Source: Echria macrotheca (taxonomy: Eukaryota; Ascomycota; Sordariomycetes; Sordariales; Schizotheciaceae). From it: a stretch of DNA of 64,000 bases. Position 1 is the stretch's first letter; each line of letters begins with the position of its first letter. This document shows, piece after piece, positions 36,638 through 48,046 of this stretch. Position numbers and translations under genes: made by a program. Below the pieces are notes generated by a model that saw nothing but the letters and a program-made list of their open reading frames with translations, had not been told where the DNA came from and ran no database searches. Location: positions 2,170,001 through 2,234,000 of the forward strand of contig MU839828.1 in the NCBI GenBank assembly GCA_030411725.1. The letters are read 5' to 3'.

Positions 36638-38485
36638 ATGGAACCGCAGCCGGCAATTGGGGTGCCCCGGAACGGCCCGGCGGTGGACGCCGGCGGCATC
36701 GTGCTGATTGTCGTCACCATCTGCGTCTTCCTCCTCCCTATCCTCATTTACTTCCCTCCCATGCTGCCCTCCAAGAGCGAAGCCCTCCTGCAGACCCATA
36801 CTCCGATTGGCCTGACGGCCACGCCCCGGTCGCGGTCCTTCCTCTCGGTCTTTGGCCGGCGCCGAGTCCGGGCCGTCTCCGGAGACAGTTCGGAGCACCC
36901 GACCGGCGCCGCCCAGATCCGCAACCTCTGCATCTACCCCGTCAAGTCATGCAAGGGCATCGAGGTCACCGAGAGCAAGGTGCTGCCTGCCGGGCTCGAG
37001 TTCGACCGGCTTTTCATGTTTGCTCAACTCAGGAGCCCGTTCCCCGTCAGCCTCGACACGCCCGAAGACGAAAAGAGCCGGCACATCTGGGACTTTGTCA
37101 CGCAGCGCCAGTTCCCCCTCCTGGCCACAGTCAGCGTCGACCTTTTCGTTCCAGATGTTGCCAAGGCGGCCGTGTCCAACGGCGACGACAATGCCTACCT
37201 CATCCTCCGCTTCCCTTGGGTGGAGTCGGGCGTCGTGGGCGCGCTGGCCTGGCTCGTCGCTAAGCTCTCACGGGGCTGGCGCGCCCTCCCGGAGAAGGAG
37301 GTTCTGCTGCCGGTGATGTTTCCGCCGCAGGACGAAATCGCGGCCAGGGGCTACACGTACGAGCAGGTGACCATCTGGCGGGAGACGGTCACGGCGCTCA
37401 ATATGGAGACGGAGCTACCTCGGGAGCTGCGGCTGTACCTGGGCGTGAGCAACAGGCTCGGTATTTTTCGAGTCGACCCGGCCCGATTACGGGACGTGTA
37501 CCGGTGCGCGCCCACGGGTGCCGAGGCCGGCTACCAGCCATGCACCGGCTTTCAGGACGCGGTATATACTTACTTTTCTGTCCTCCAAGTCCAAGACACG
37601 TGCAACGCCCAACAAAGCTGACGGGGAACTCAACAGTATCCACTACACCTCCTGAATCTATCGAGCGTCCGGGATCTGGAGGCCAAGCTGGAGAAGGACG
37701 ACGACCTCCGCCAGCTCGATCCCGGCCGGTTCCGCGCCAACATCATCAGTGCGTCAATTTTGTTCTTTATCCCTCTCCGTCGAAGTGGATGATGGATGCT
37801 ACGCTGCCCTTTTTTTTTTTACTTCCCCGGGCCGACCCCGTTCCCCATTCCTTCGTCTCACCCCACTTTCAATTTGCAACCCCCCCTCCTTTTTCATGTA
37901 TCTGCGATAGGTATACTGACTGCATATGGTAACTAACAAAGTTGACGGCCCGGGTGCCTATGAGGAGGAGACATGGAAGAAGATTGTCTTGAGACCGGTG
38001 CCCAGGACTAAGAGCGTACATGCTACGCAGCCATGTCAATTCCACGTGTCATGCCGGACGGTGAGGTAAGTTTCTCTTTTTTTTCCTTTCCTTTCCTCGG
38101 TTCCTTTTTTTTTTTTGGTCATGTCCTTGTTTTGCTTTCATGTCCATATATATCTGGCTAGGATGAGTCAAACCGAGCCGTGTGTGATGATTAACAAGAC
38201 ATGACGAATCACAGATGTAAAATGCCAAACGTTGACCAGGAGACCGGCCATCGCCATCCCGTCGAGCCGGATCGGTCACTGCGCAAGTTCAGGGACGTTG
38301 ATCCGGGCGCGAAGAAGAAGGGCTGTCTGGGCATGCAGTTGACGCCGCTGTTTGATCTGGGTAAGAAGCCCAAGAAGGCGGTGGTCAGTTCGAAGGAAAG
38401 GGATGAGCTGGAGATGTGGATCGAAGTTGGAATGTCGATTGACGTATTGGAGACGGGGGAGCATTGTTATATAGTCCAGCCTTAG
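36638..38485 (+). CDS. MOSC-domain protein, mARC-like
   Basis: Exons 36638-37561, 37637-37748, 37942-38065 and 38215-38485 (476 aa); introns of 75, 193 and 149 nt have GT-AG ends and consistent phase. The N-terminus has one transmembrane helix (about residues 18-45, GGIVLIVVTICVFLLPILIY). A MOSC N-terminal beta-barrel domain follows, beginning IRNLCIYPVKSCKGIEV. The MOSC domain reads from DPGRFRANIIIDGPGAYEE to the C-terminus. The molybdenum-ligand Cys is expected at Cys388 in CRTVRCKMPNVDQETG, right after the last splice. Known: mARC-type MOSC proteins bind molybdenum cofactor and reduce N-hydroxylated compounds with cytochrome b5 and its reductase. Inference: a membrane-anchored molybdoenzyme on the mitochondrial outer membrane or ER, facing the cytosol. 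An insertion of about 50 residues between the domains is hydrophobic and unusual. It is convergent with smc2. Confidence 0.85.
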
Positions 38486-39090
38486 CTTGGCTGACTCAGA
38501 CGGTCCGGTGAGATGGTATAAGCCGTATAGGGGCCTGCGAAAAGGTCTGGTGGTGTTGGCCAGGCGTTATATACCACGTAAAGGGGTGTATATATATACA
38601 TTACACGAAACGGACAGACATGCGTGGACAGCGTGCTTTTGGTGTGATTTGGCCATGTTATGACCTCCCGACCCTGATTATGGGTTACATTATACAAGAC
38701 AAAACTATACACAGACAAGAAAGTCTTCTCAGGTCTCCCCCTCAAATGTCTTAAAAACAACCAAAGAGAGCAGCGGGCTCTTGTCAACAAATATGCTTTT
38801 ACACCCTGGTGCACTTGACATACGACGTTTCTTATCTTGACCATGGAACGTCAAGCACATTCCCACGAGCTTCAAACTCATCAACACGTATATACCAACA
38901 CAACCCTACACAAAAACAAAAACAAAAAGGACAGAACCACGCCCGCTCTGGATATCCTATAATCAACCCATCCACCTATCCATCCCATCCCACCCCATCC
39001 CATCCCGCCCGTCCATATTACAATGCCATCCCAAACCACGCCATGCAAAAATCCCAATCCCATCATATATTCCCCACACTCAAAAGAAAA
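38486..39090. other. Convergent intergenic region
   Basis: 605 bp between the 3' ends of the MOSC gene (+) and smc2 (-). It is AT-rich with a tatatata stretch near 38590 and CATCC/CCCAT direct repeats near 38975-39005. Only UTR-type sequence. Confidence 0.6.
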
Positions 39091-42000
39091 TCATCTCAAA
39101 TCGGCAGGCGTCAAAGCCTGCACCATACTAGTCCCCTCACTAAACCTAGTCCGAAAGATCCGATTCGCGTTCTGAAACATGCCATCCTTCAAGCTGACCA
39201 CGATGAACTGGCTCCCCTTGAAGCGCGTCTTGATCAGCCGCCCGATATTCTGCGTGTGCGACAGGTCCAGCGCCGCGTCGACCTCGTCGAGGATATACAT
39301 GGGCGCCGGCTTGAACTGCAGCAGGGCCATGATGAGCGACAGGGCGATGAGTGATCTATATCCCACCACCCGCACTGGTTAGCTCTCTGGGTGTGTAGAG
39401 ACAAAACAACGGGGAAAAAAAACGAACCTCTGCCCACCACTTAACTCGGTCAAACTCTGCTTCCACACCTTGCCTAGACAAACCTTGACCTCCAACCCCT
39501 CGCTGATGGTCTTCCCCTCGGGCGGGTCGAGCTTGGCAAAACTACCCGGCAACAACTCGTTGAAAATCTGCCCAAAGTCGGCATTCACCTTCTGCCACGT
39601 CTCCTGCAGCGCCTTCTTCTTGTAATTGTCCAGGCTCGCAATCGTCTCCTCGATCTTGCGCTTGTCCTTGATCACCGTCTTCATCATGTGCTTGAGCGAC
39701 GCCTCCTTCTTCTCGACCGAGTCGATCGTGTTCATGACCTTCGGGTTGATCTTTTTCCGCAGTCCCTGGCTGCGCTCCGTCAGGTTCCGGAGCGTCGCCT
39801 TGCACTCGGCAATGTTTTGGCCCTTGAAGTCGTACGGCGTGCCGGGGCGTCCGAATTGTTCTTTTGCATCGGCGATCCACTCGTGCTGCTCGGCCAGGTG
39901 AGCAACAGCCTGCACCGCGGCCTGCTGCTCCTTGTGGAACCGCTCGACTTGGTGACCCAGACGTTGCTTCTCCAGGGCTTCTTCGGCGATCCTGGCGTTC
40001 TTGGACCGCGTGGCTTCCTCTAGCGCCCGGAGCTCGTCGTCAAACACGTGCAGTTTCTCGCGTTCTTCGTCGAGCTGCGCCTGAGCGGCATCGTGCGTCT
40101 CCTTGACCTTCTTCTGCTGACGGCCGAGATCTTCGAGCTCTTCCTGCTGCGCCTTGAGAGCGACGTCCATTTCATGCAACTGCTCGCGGGCCGAAGCAAG
40201 GTCGGCACCGATCTGCTCAGAATCCAGCTGAGCGCTCTGTAATTCCTTCTGCAGCGTCTTGTTGGAAGCCACCATCTTCTCCAGCGACGCCCTCAATTTG
40301 TCGACCGACCCCTGAAGCTCGACCAGCTTGGCATCCTTGTTGTTGTCAAAGTCCTTCATATCCTTCTCGATCCGCTTGACGTCGGCGCTTGCTTCGGCAT
40401 GCCGCTTCTTCGCCTCAACGACCGACTCTTTGAGCTGCACAATTGTCTCCTTCATGTTTTCAACCTCCTGGATGATCGACGACGAAGAGTTGCTGCTAAT
40501 CTGCTCTTCGGCCAGTTTGATCTCGTGCGTCTTGAGGTCGAGTTCCTGCTTGATCTTCTTGGCCTGGTCGAGCTTGGACTTTTCTCGCGAGATGCGCGAC
40601 CTGAGCGTGTCCAGAGCCGCCTCGGCCTCCTTCAGCTGTCTGCTAATCTCATTCAGCTTCTGGAGCGTTACAAGAACGCCGCTCGAGTTCGGGGCGCTGC
40701 CGCCGGACAGGGTGCCTGACGGATCATAGGCGTCGCCCTCGAGCGTAATGCTGCGCATCCTCACGTTGGGATCGAACGTCACGCGCTTGGCCGTCTCGGC
40801 ATCCGCGCAGATTAGAGTATTGCCAAAGACGTACTCCATGGCAGCCGAGACTTCATCGTCGTACCCTACCAGCGACAGCGCAAGGTCCACCTTGCCCGGA
40901 GCAATCTTCTGAGCCGTTGCTATGGTTTGCGCCGAGGCCTTGAACGCGGCAATTTTGTTGAGGGGAATAATCGTCACGCGCTTCCGCAGCTTGCCGTCCT
41001 TCAGGAGCTGGGTGCCCGTGACTTCGGTGTCCACAACCACATTGTACAACCGACCTCCGGCGCAAATCTCCAGGGCAGTACCGGCAGAGGTATTCTTCTT
41101 ATCCAAGGTAAATAGCTGGGCCACCAAGCCCTTCACCTTGGATCGGTCGAAATTCGGAACCGGGTCGGAGTAGTTGAAATCGATGTTGGCCACCTTGCGT
41201 TTCAAGGCGTCGGATTCTTGCCGGAGGTTGCGGATAGATTGTTGGAGCGATGACTCTTCCTTGTACATCTCCTCCTCGGTACCGGGCTGGAAACCTAGTT
41301 TCCCGAGTTCCTTCTCGAGCTTTTGCGCCTGCGACTTGAGGGCGTCGATGTCTTTGAGAAGGCCGGCGTTCTGTTCCTTGGCCTTTTTCGCACGCGGCTC
41401 CTCCTCCTTGATGCGCTTTTCTAGATGCGCAATCTTGATTTTGGCCTGCTCCTGTTCCGTGATGGCGGCCGTGGCACGGTTCCGCGCGTCTTGGAGCTGG
41501 CCCTGGTACCCGTTCTCTTGACCTTCCTTGGATGCTACGCCCGTCTGCAGGGTCTGAAGAAGCTCTTCCTTGGACTCGGCCTCTTGCCTCTGCTTTTCCA
41601 TGGCTTCTTTGGCTGCGTCGTACTTGGCCTTGATCTTTTCGTAAGCCTTGGTCTTCTCCTTTAGCGTCGCCTCGAGCTCGGCAACCGTCTTATCGCCGGC
41701 TGTCCTCCGTTCTTGTTCCTCGGCCATGCTGCTTCGTTTCAGGTCTGCGACTGTCGCTAACCGAACAAGTTCGTTGGAATGCTTCTTGACCGCTTCCTCG
41801 AGAGCTTGCGCCTTTCCGCCCTTTCGCAGCTCCTTGTCGCGCTGCGCTTTGATCCTCTGCACATCCTCCTCCAAGTGGGATATTTCGCTCTTGAGACGAA
41901 CGGCCGACTCCTCGAGGTCCTTCTGGCGCTGTTTCTTGGCTTCGAGGTCGGATGCTGATTGCTGGAGTTTCTCCTGGTGTCGGATATAGTCGTGCGCCAC

Positions 42001-42817
42001 TACAACGCGCGTCAAGCGCTCGAGGTCGTTTTGGGTCTGCTGGAAGTCTAGGAAGGCGCGCTTCTCGGTGCGCAGCTTCTCGAGCTTGGGCTCGATCTCG
42101 TCGCGAAGCAGCTCGGTGATCTCCTGCAGCTTGAGGTCCTTCTTCGCCATGGTCTTGAGCGCCTTGTCTCGCCTGTCCTCGAACATCCTGGTGCCGGCGG
42201 CCTCCTCAATCATGGCAAGGATCTCGACGGCCTTCATGTTCAAGACCTTGGTAATGCGACCCTGCATAATCAGAAAGTTTGGGTTGTTGATGTTGAGCTG
42301 GACCGACTGGAACAGGTTCTGGACCGTCTGCTGCTGGGCGCGATGGCCGTTGATGAGGTACTTGGTGGTGCCGCCGAGGACGATCTGGCGGGTGACGCTG
42401 ATGTTGGAGTACTCCTCGAAGCCGATGGGGGAGCGCTTCTTGTCGCGGTTGTCAAAGACGATGGTGACGCTCGCCTTGGTGACGCCGGCCTGGCCGCGCT
42501 TGTAGATGAGGTCCTGCAGGTTCTGGGCGCGGACGGTCGACATGTTGGTGATGCCGAGCACGAAGCAGATGGCGTCGAGGATGTTGGACTTGCCCGAGCC
42601 GTTGAGGCCGGTGATGGAGTTGAAGCTCTCGTCCCTGCGGTGTCTATTGTTAGCTGCACGGCTCGACCTGGACTCGATGCGACTCGATTCCCTCGTACCA
42701 TCCCGAGATGACGGTTCGCACGGCATACGACTTGAAGCCCTGTCGCAATTGTCAGCGCGGTCGGGGTCGCAAAAGCGACGCGACACGTACGTCAATAATT
42801 AATTCGGTGACCCTCAT
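39091..42817 (-). CDS. smc2: Condensin subunit SMC2
   Basis: Exons (minus) 42817-42791 (27 nt), 42739-42699 (41 nt), 42634-39428 and 39355-39091; 1179 aa, the usual SMC2 length. The small first exons give MRVTELIID-GFKSYAVRTVISGW-DESFNSITG. Walker A is GLNGSGKSN. Long heptad-rich coiled coils flank a hinge (about residues 500-690, around SAGTALEICAGGRLYNVVVD and VTFDPNVRMRSITLEGD). The C-terminal head has the ABC signature LTELSGGQRSLIALSL, with the last intron inside QR, and Walker B YILDEVDAALDLSHTQNIG. Known: SMC2 pairs with SMC4 in condensin and compacts mitotic chromosomes by ATP-driven loop extrusion. The hinge and the NMSTVRAQNLQDLIYKRGQA segment assign it to SMC2 rather than SMC1, 3 or 4. 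It is divergent from the wax-synthase-like gene. Confidence 0.96.
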
Positions 42818-43530
42818 GTCGGCGGCGATATGCTGTCGCAGTGTGCCGATGGTTTGGTGGGTGGGTGTCGACTCGACTCGACTTCGACTTGTTGCATCCA
42901 AGACACGCCGCGCTGCACCTTCTCCAAAATTGTTTTTGTTTACTTTCCGCCTTGGGCTGGCCACCCCGCATCGCCCACCTGTCGCAAAGTGGGTTCTTCC
43001 GCTGGCTGCAGTGGTCCGTGCGCATATAGAGTATGTCAGAGTGGGTCCACTCAGCTGTCAACGTCGGTCGTCGTCGATTCAATGCCGAAGAAGTCGTTTG
43101 TCGAGAATACACACGGATGTACATTTGACATATACCTACTTTTTATTCGCTTTTATTTTGACACTTCATTCTTGAAAATCGCTATTTTAACCTAGAACGG
43201 TGAAGTAAGGCTCTTATTTCGGGCCCTGGCAGGCATATATACCTAAGGTCCTTGGGTTTCTTTGTCTTGTGCTTGAGGAGGGTCCCCTTGAAGCACAACA
43301 GATGCACAATGCAAAGTTTAGCCAGCGAAGTTCCATAATCATGTAAATATGAGGAGGAGAATAATGTCGTCTGTTGTGCAGGATGACCTCGATCAGGATA
43401 TTTTGCGGAATCTTCCGGCCGAGGTCGATGGTTGCCATATCACGCCACCCCTGATGTCAAGCACACGCACTGCCTTAAAAGTAGCAGGAATCCACCATGA
43501 CACTGCAATAATGCCCAGATAAACTCAAAA
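42818..43530. promoter_or_regulatory. Divergent promoter region (smc2 / wax-synthase-like)
   Basis: 713 bp between opposite start codons. The part near 43100-43200 is AT-rich. It should hold both promoters. No supported gene. Confidence 0.5.
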
Positions 43531-44807
43531 ATGCTACGAAACATACAAGCAATGTCGGAAATAAAACCACTCCTCACAGGAATACTACCGCACCTGGCCG
43601 CGCCGACCTCGTTCCTCCTCCTCTTCACCCTCCCCCCCTTCGGTCTACGTCGGCTCGCCTACCTCGCCGTCTTCACAACCTTCTTCTCACTTTGTTTCTT
43701 GCAGTTCACTGTGCTTTCAGCATGGCCGCAGCTACAGTTAGCGCTGTCCGTCACCTGGATGTATTATCTAGGCTGGCTCACCAAGATGCTGTTCCACCGG
43801 CCTGAACACGACTTTTGGAGGATCGGACGGCCTGCGCATGAAGCAGAGAAGATGAGCTTCGGGCTGAAGAAGCTTAGTTGGGCATTTGCACTTCTTTCGG
43901 CTCCGCGCGGCGTGGGATGGAACTACCAGATCGCCAACCTGCGACCAAGGACGAAGCTTGTGGGGAGATGGTGGTTTGCTGCGAGACAGACTGTGCGGGT
44001 CATTATCCTCAGTATTGTCTCGCTCTTTTCAGGCGCTATTCTAATGAGATGGCACCGGGAACTGAATGGATTTTGGAAGGCCACGCTGGTCCCTATGATA
44101 GGCATCAAGTGCTGGTCTGACGCCGAGACGCAATATGCTCTCTGTAACGCCATCCTTGTTGCAATTGGGTTGGCCGAGGAAAAGGTATGGCCCCTTACGA
44201 ATAGCCGGATCATGGTGTATGCTGACGGTTGGCCAGGACTGTTTCCCCCTATTTGGAAACAACCTCACCAGGCTGGATAGTCTCCAGGAGTTTTGGGGAC
44301 AGTTTTGGCATCAAAATTTCCGGACGGTATGTATTGTAATAACCTGTTCGCAAATCTACGCTGACGATGTCTCAGCTATTCCAAGACTGCGGTCACGCTG
44401 TCTGCCGACTTCTCAGGATCCGCCGTCACACACAACTTTACTGGACGGCTCAGGTCTGGACAGCCTTTCTCATCTCGGGAGCTGTCCACGCGCTCGCCAT
44501 GTCTATCGAGCCGGGCATGAGCAGCACTTACACCCGCTTCCGAGCTCTGGTTGTATTCTTCCTTCTCCAGGCGGTGGGTCTCACTCTGGAAGGGCTGTTC
44601 CTCGACACGCCGGTCAAGGATTTGACACTGTATGAAGTCGGACTGGAGGACGAGATGCTGATGGGCAGGATATGGACATTTGGGTGGCTGCTTTTCTCGG
44701 GATACTGGTCTCTGGAGAGCTGGGTCGGTGCGAACTGGAGCCTGCTCTCCATATTTGTGCTCTTGACGCCGGCGCTCAAGAGAAGCGGGTTGCAGGCCCG
44801 CAGCTAG
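43531..44807 (+). CDS. Wax-synthase-like membrane-bound O-acyltransferase
   Basis: Exons 43531-44184, 44237-44326 and 44376-44807; introns of 52 and 49 nt (391 aa). A second Met at 43552 may be the real start. Seven or eight hydrophobic helices are visible, from LTGILPHLAAPTSFLLLFTL to LLSIFVLLTPALKRSGLQAR. Family marks: LSAPRGVGWNYQIANL (typically LxSPRGIGWNW), DCFPLFGNNLTRLDSLQEFW plus GQFWHQNFRT, and the helix FLISGAVHALAMSI with the probable catalytic His. Known: the wax synthase domain (MBOAT-related) transfers acyl groups to alcohols in the ER. In fungi these proteins often serve lipid or secondary-metabolite acylation. No biosynthetic cluster surrounds it here, so the substrate is unknown. 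A lipid-type substrate is inference. Confidence 0.83.
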
Positions 44808-45564
44808 CGATGGAAAGTATTTTGCAGGGCTTGTCAGGTACAGCCTAAACAGCGCCGGTCGTAATCATTACCTAATTAGTACAGGGCGGAGGAACGCCGA
44901 GCTAAGGAGTTACATGACACTTCGAGGTACACAATCCCTTTGACATCTGGGCATACCCGGTTTCCAACTGCAGCCTCCCAGGTGAAAAATGCTTCTGCGG
45001 TGCACTTGAAGCTGTCCAAGTGCTAAAGAAAGACGGCAGGCCGCTTTTGTCTGCGCTTGGCATACATTGGCCACCATTGGCCACCTGGCCTTGAAGCGAC
45101 ATCCTGGAAGCTCCCGCAGCGCCTGCGCAGGGGCGACAGGGGTATCCGTACCAAGCCAACGCCAACCCCGCGGCTCGGCAACTGGAAACACAGTGGCTCG
45201 AGCAGCCAACGGCCGCCATTGAACACGAGCATTCATCCATTCGACCTCTCAACACGTCCTCAAAACTTCGATTGCTGCAGACATCTTGTCCATGTCTTAC
45301 ACGGCGGCCGATTCATTTGCATGACGAGGGGTCGTGAGACTTGATTTCCATGCTGGGGTTGTCATGATCTGCTGATTCCGATTGCCCCGATTGACGAGCG
45401 ACATTGCATCACCCGCGCAACCTGGTTAGCTACCGACGCAGCTGTCTCCTAACTTAGCTTTCTCAATCTTTACACCTTGGAACGCATCTGATGCCCACTT
45501 CTCCACCTCGTCGTCATCGCAGCGCCTCGAGGTCCGCGGCCTCCTCGCTTCTCGAGCTGACGCA
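44808..45564. other. Intergenic region and LysM gene promoter
   Basis: 757 bp between two plus-strand genes. It contains the 3' UTR of the acyltransferase-like gene and the upstream region of the LysM gene. No supported gene. Confidence 0.6.
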
Positions 45565-47487
45565 ATGATACCCTCGACCGGCCGGCTCGCATCGTCGTCA
45601 TCCTCCAGCACCCTCGCGCCCGCCGCCCGCGACCCGGACGCTCGTCCGCGGAACCGTCGACTTGTCCCTAAGAACGGCGCCGATACTTCCTCGTCGGCAC
45701 TATCGACCCCTGGCCATTCGCCGTCCCGCGATGTCTCGCCAATTCCCGCCACACGAATAGGCTCCGTAACAGGGAGGAATGACGCAAACACTGATGTTGC
45801 GCGATCCCGCGGCAAGAGCCCCGCCGTCAGCCGTGGTCTATTTGAGTCGTCGTGGGCGCCCAGTTGGGCCTCGGTTCAGGGGTTTGCCTCATCGCTTCTC
45901 GGCGGCGGTGGAGCAGGAGGCAGCGATGCTGGATGGTCGAGCAGCAGGGACGCGAGCCAGACGAGGGTGTCTAGGAAACAGGGCAGTAGCCACGCCAACA
46001 CATCGAACTGGGGACCCGAGCCGCCGGTTGAGGCGCGGCCGCGATTACAAGATGTCGCCGCCGGATCGATGGCGCAGAGGGAGGCAGCGCTCCGGGCTAT
46101 GAGGACGGCGAGCGTCTTGGAGAGCCACGAAGGTGTGAACGGGGGGCTGGACGTGACGGGGAGCTTTAAGAAGAGGAACTCGGATGAGGACTTGCGGGGT
46201 TCGGCCCAAGAGGAGGACGGAGGGGAGCACCTGGTGTATATCCATCATGTGCAGCCAAGCGACACGTACGCCGGTATCGTGCTCAAGTACAAGTGTAGGG
46301 AGGATGCGTTCAGGAAGGCCAACGGATTATGGTCTCGGGATGGTATTCAGGTTCGGAAATGGCTGGCACTTCCAGTTGACGCTTGCGAGATCAGGGGGCG
46401 GCCATGCGAAGGGCCCTCATCACCCTCCGCCAGGGTCGACCTGCTGGCGCCAACTCCGGAGGAGACCGACCCCTTTGGCGGGCGCATCAACAACAATGAC
46501 GACTTCTTTACTAACGCTACAAATGGCCACTCGGATTCTCGAGGACCCGACGACGACCGACCATGGACGCATGTACGGTGGGTATCGATAGACTCGCACC
46601 CACATCCTGTCGAGATCGCGCGGGTTCCTCGAAAAGCACTGGGATTCTTCCCGCCGCGAAGGAAGAAGAGCATACATACGACCTCGACGCTTTCCACGCC
46701 GCGTGGCTCGGTCGACGTGCCCAGCATCACCCTCGGATCTGATCCCGGCGCTGCTGGCCTGAACAGCCCTGGAGGGTCGTCTTCCCGCCGCCCTAGCGTT
46801 CTCTCATCCCGTCCGCAACTTACATCTTCGGGTTCTGCCACTTCCAGAACGCGCGTCAGTAGCGTCGGCACCGGAAGCGACGACCTTCTTAAGCCGGCCT
46901 GGATGCGGCGTCCGGGTGGTGTGGGTTCATTGGGGAGACATGTGCGCGCGCCCGGACCGGAGCGCGACTACTTCAACTCATGGACCAGGAAACATCTACC
47001 CGGGCTGACGATGGAATCTCTGCCGTCGATGGCGGTCATGGGCTCAGAGCAAGCCCGCCTTGGCTTTGCTAGCGTACCAGGCGAGGGCAACGTTTCGATT
47101 GTGGAGAGTCCGTTTGCAGATGGGCATGATGCGGGGTCAGCAGCTACGGGCGGGAGTGCTCAGGGTACGGGCCTGGACAAGGCAGCGGCGGCTGTCGAGA
47201 CATGGCTGCGTGGAGCGTGGGCGAAACGGCCAGGGACACCAGTGCTCGGACCGAGACGGGGGACTGGCACAGGTCCAGAAATACAGGGCGATCTGATCGA
47301 GTTGGCGGACACGAACAGCGATGATGGAAGGGGGACGATGAATGCGGATCTGGGGGGTTTGTTGGGTCAAGATGTGTTTGGACCGGTGGGGTCGGGATGG
47401 AGTGCTGCGGAGACAGGGGTAGTCCGGGGACGGACGTCAACAAGAGGAGCTGGGGGGAAGAAAGATAAGGACGGCAAGGGGGATTGA
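45565..47487 (+). CDS. Intracellular LysM-domain protein
   Basis: Single exon, 640 aa, ATG context cgcaATGA. There is no signal peptide, unlike the secreted LysM effectors. Residues 1-215 are Ser/Arg/Gly-rich and probably disordered. One LysM lies at about residues 221-272 (HLVYIHHVQPSDTYAGIVLK, then FRKANGLWSRDGIQVRKWLALPV), with the typical spaced Asp-Ser-Asn pattern of the beta-alpha-alpha-beta fold. The remaining 370 residues are low-complexity with a Trp/Arg patch (HPHPVEIARVPRKALGFFPP, then RKKSIHTTS) and a Gly-rich end. Known: cytosolic LysM proteins of this layout are widespread in eukaryotes and poorly understood; some are linked to membrane trafficking or TLDc-type partners. Inference: an intracellular adaptor rather than a chitin-binding effector. 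Function not assigned. Confidence 0.82.
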   Translation: MIPSTGRLASSSSSSTLAPAARDPDARPRNRRLVPKNGADTSSSALSTPGHSPSRDVSPIPATRIGSVTGRNDANTDVARSRGKSPAVSRGLFESSWAPSWASVQGFASSLLGGGGAGGSDAGWSSSRDASQTRVSRKQGSSHANTSNWGPEPPVEARPRLQDVAAGSMAQREAALRAMRTASVLESHEGVNGGLDVTGSFKKRNSDEDLRGSAQEEDGGEHLVYIHHVQPSDTYAGIVLKYKCREDAFRKANGLWSRDGIQVRKWLALPVDACEIRGRPCEGPSSPSARVDLLAPTPEETDPFGGRINNNDDFFTNATNGHSDSRGPDDDRPWTHVRWVSIDSHPHPVEIARVPRKALGFFPPRRKKSIHTTSTLSTPRGSVDVPSITLGSDPGAAGLNSPGGSSSRRPSVLSSRPQLTSSGSATSRTRVSSVGTGSDDLLKPAWMRRPGGVGSLGRHVRAPGPERDYFNSWTRKHLPGLTMESLPSMAVMGSEQARLGFASVPGEGNVSIVESPFADGHDAGSAATGGSAQGTGLDKAAAAVETWLRGAWAKRPGTPVLGPRRGTGTGPEIQGDLIELADTNSDDGRGTMNADLGGLLGQDVFGPVGSGWSAAETGVVRGRTSTRGAGGKKDKDGKGD

Positions 47488-48046
47488 TTGTCGAGACAGT
47501 TGTCCTCTGGTTCGCACTGGCGTTAGATGGGAGTAAGGCGGGATTCTGGTTTCATGCATTTAGGTCGCATCCGTTTGTATATGTCTTTTGGGCCGCAGAG
47601 GATATACCACGTATAGCATAGATGGGCAGAGTTATTCTTCTTTTCGGCGAGTGGCAGTGAGGTTCCTGGAGAAATGGGGTTACATAACCCTAACCCTTGG
47701 AATGGTTTTGCGAGTGAGTTTTATGTCAAAAACTCACGGCCTTTCTTTCACCTTCCGACTCATTAACACAAACATCCACTCCGTAGAGACGAAAGTCCTC
47801 ACAGGCTAGGGAGGCCGACCCAGTTGGGTTGCGCTCGATAAATATTATTACAGGGAGAATTCCGGATTTAAGGTAAGATTTGAGAATTTTAAGCCGTCGT
47901 CTTTTTTTGGCCCGTGTAAACCTCTTCCTTCAGCCTATAATACTAGTTGTAGAGTCGGCTCGTTGGCTTCTGATCATACTTCTCCAAGACATGCCGCTTC
48001 AAGTTTACGCTCGACCATTCGACATTAGCAACTAGGGCCCGCTACA
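47488..48046. other. Intergenic region and S9 peptidase promoter
   Basis: 559 bp that are clearly more AT-rich than the flanking genes. A telobox-like ACCCTAACCCT lies at 47688-47698, about 350 bp before the next start codon. No supported gene. Confidence 0.6.

Noticed and set aside
47686..47698. Interstitial telomere sequence
   Set aside because: ACCCTAACCCT is under two repeat units, compatible with a promoter telobox or chance.
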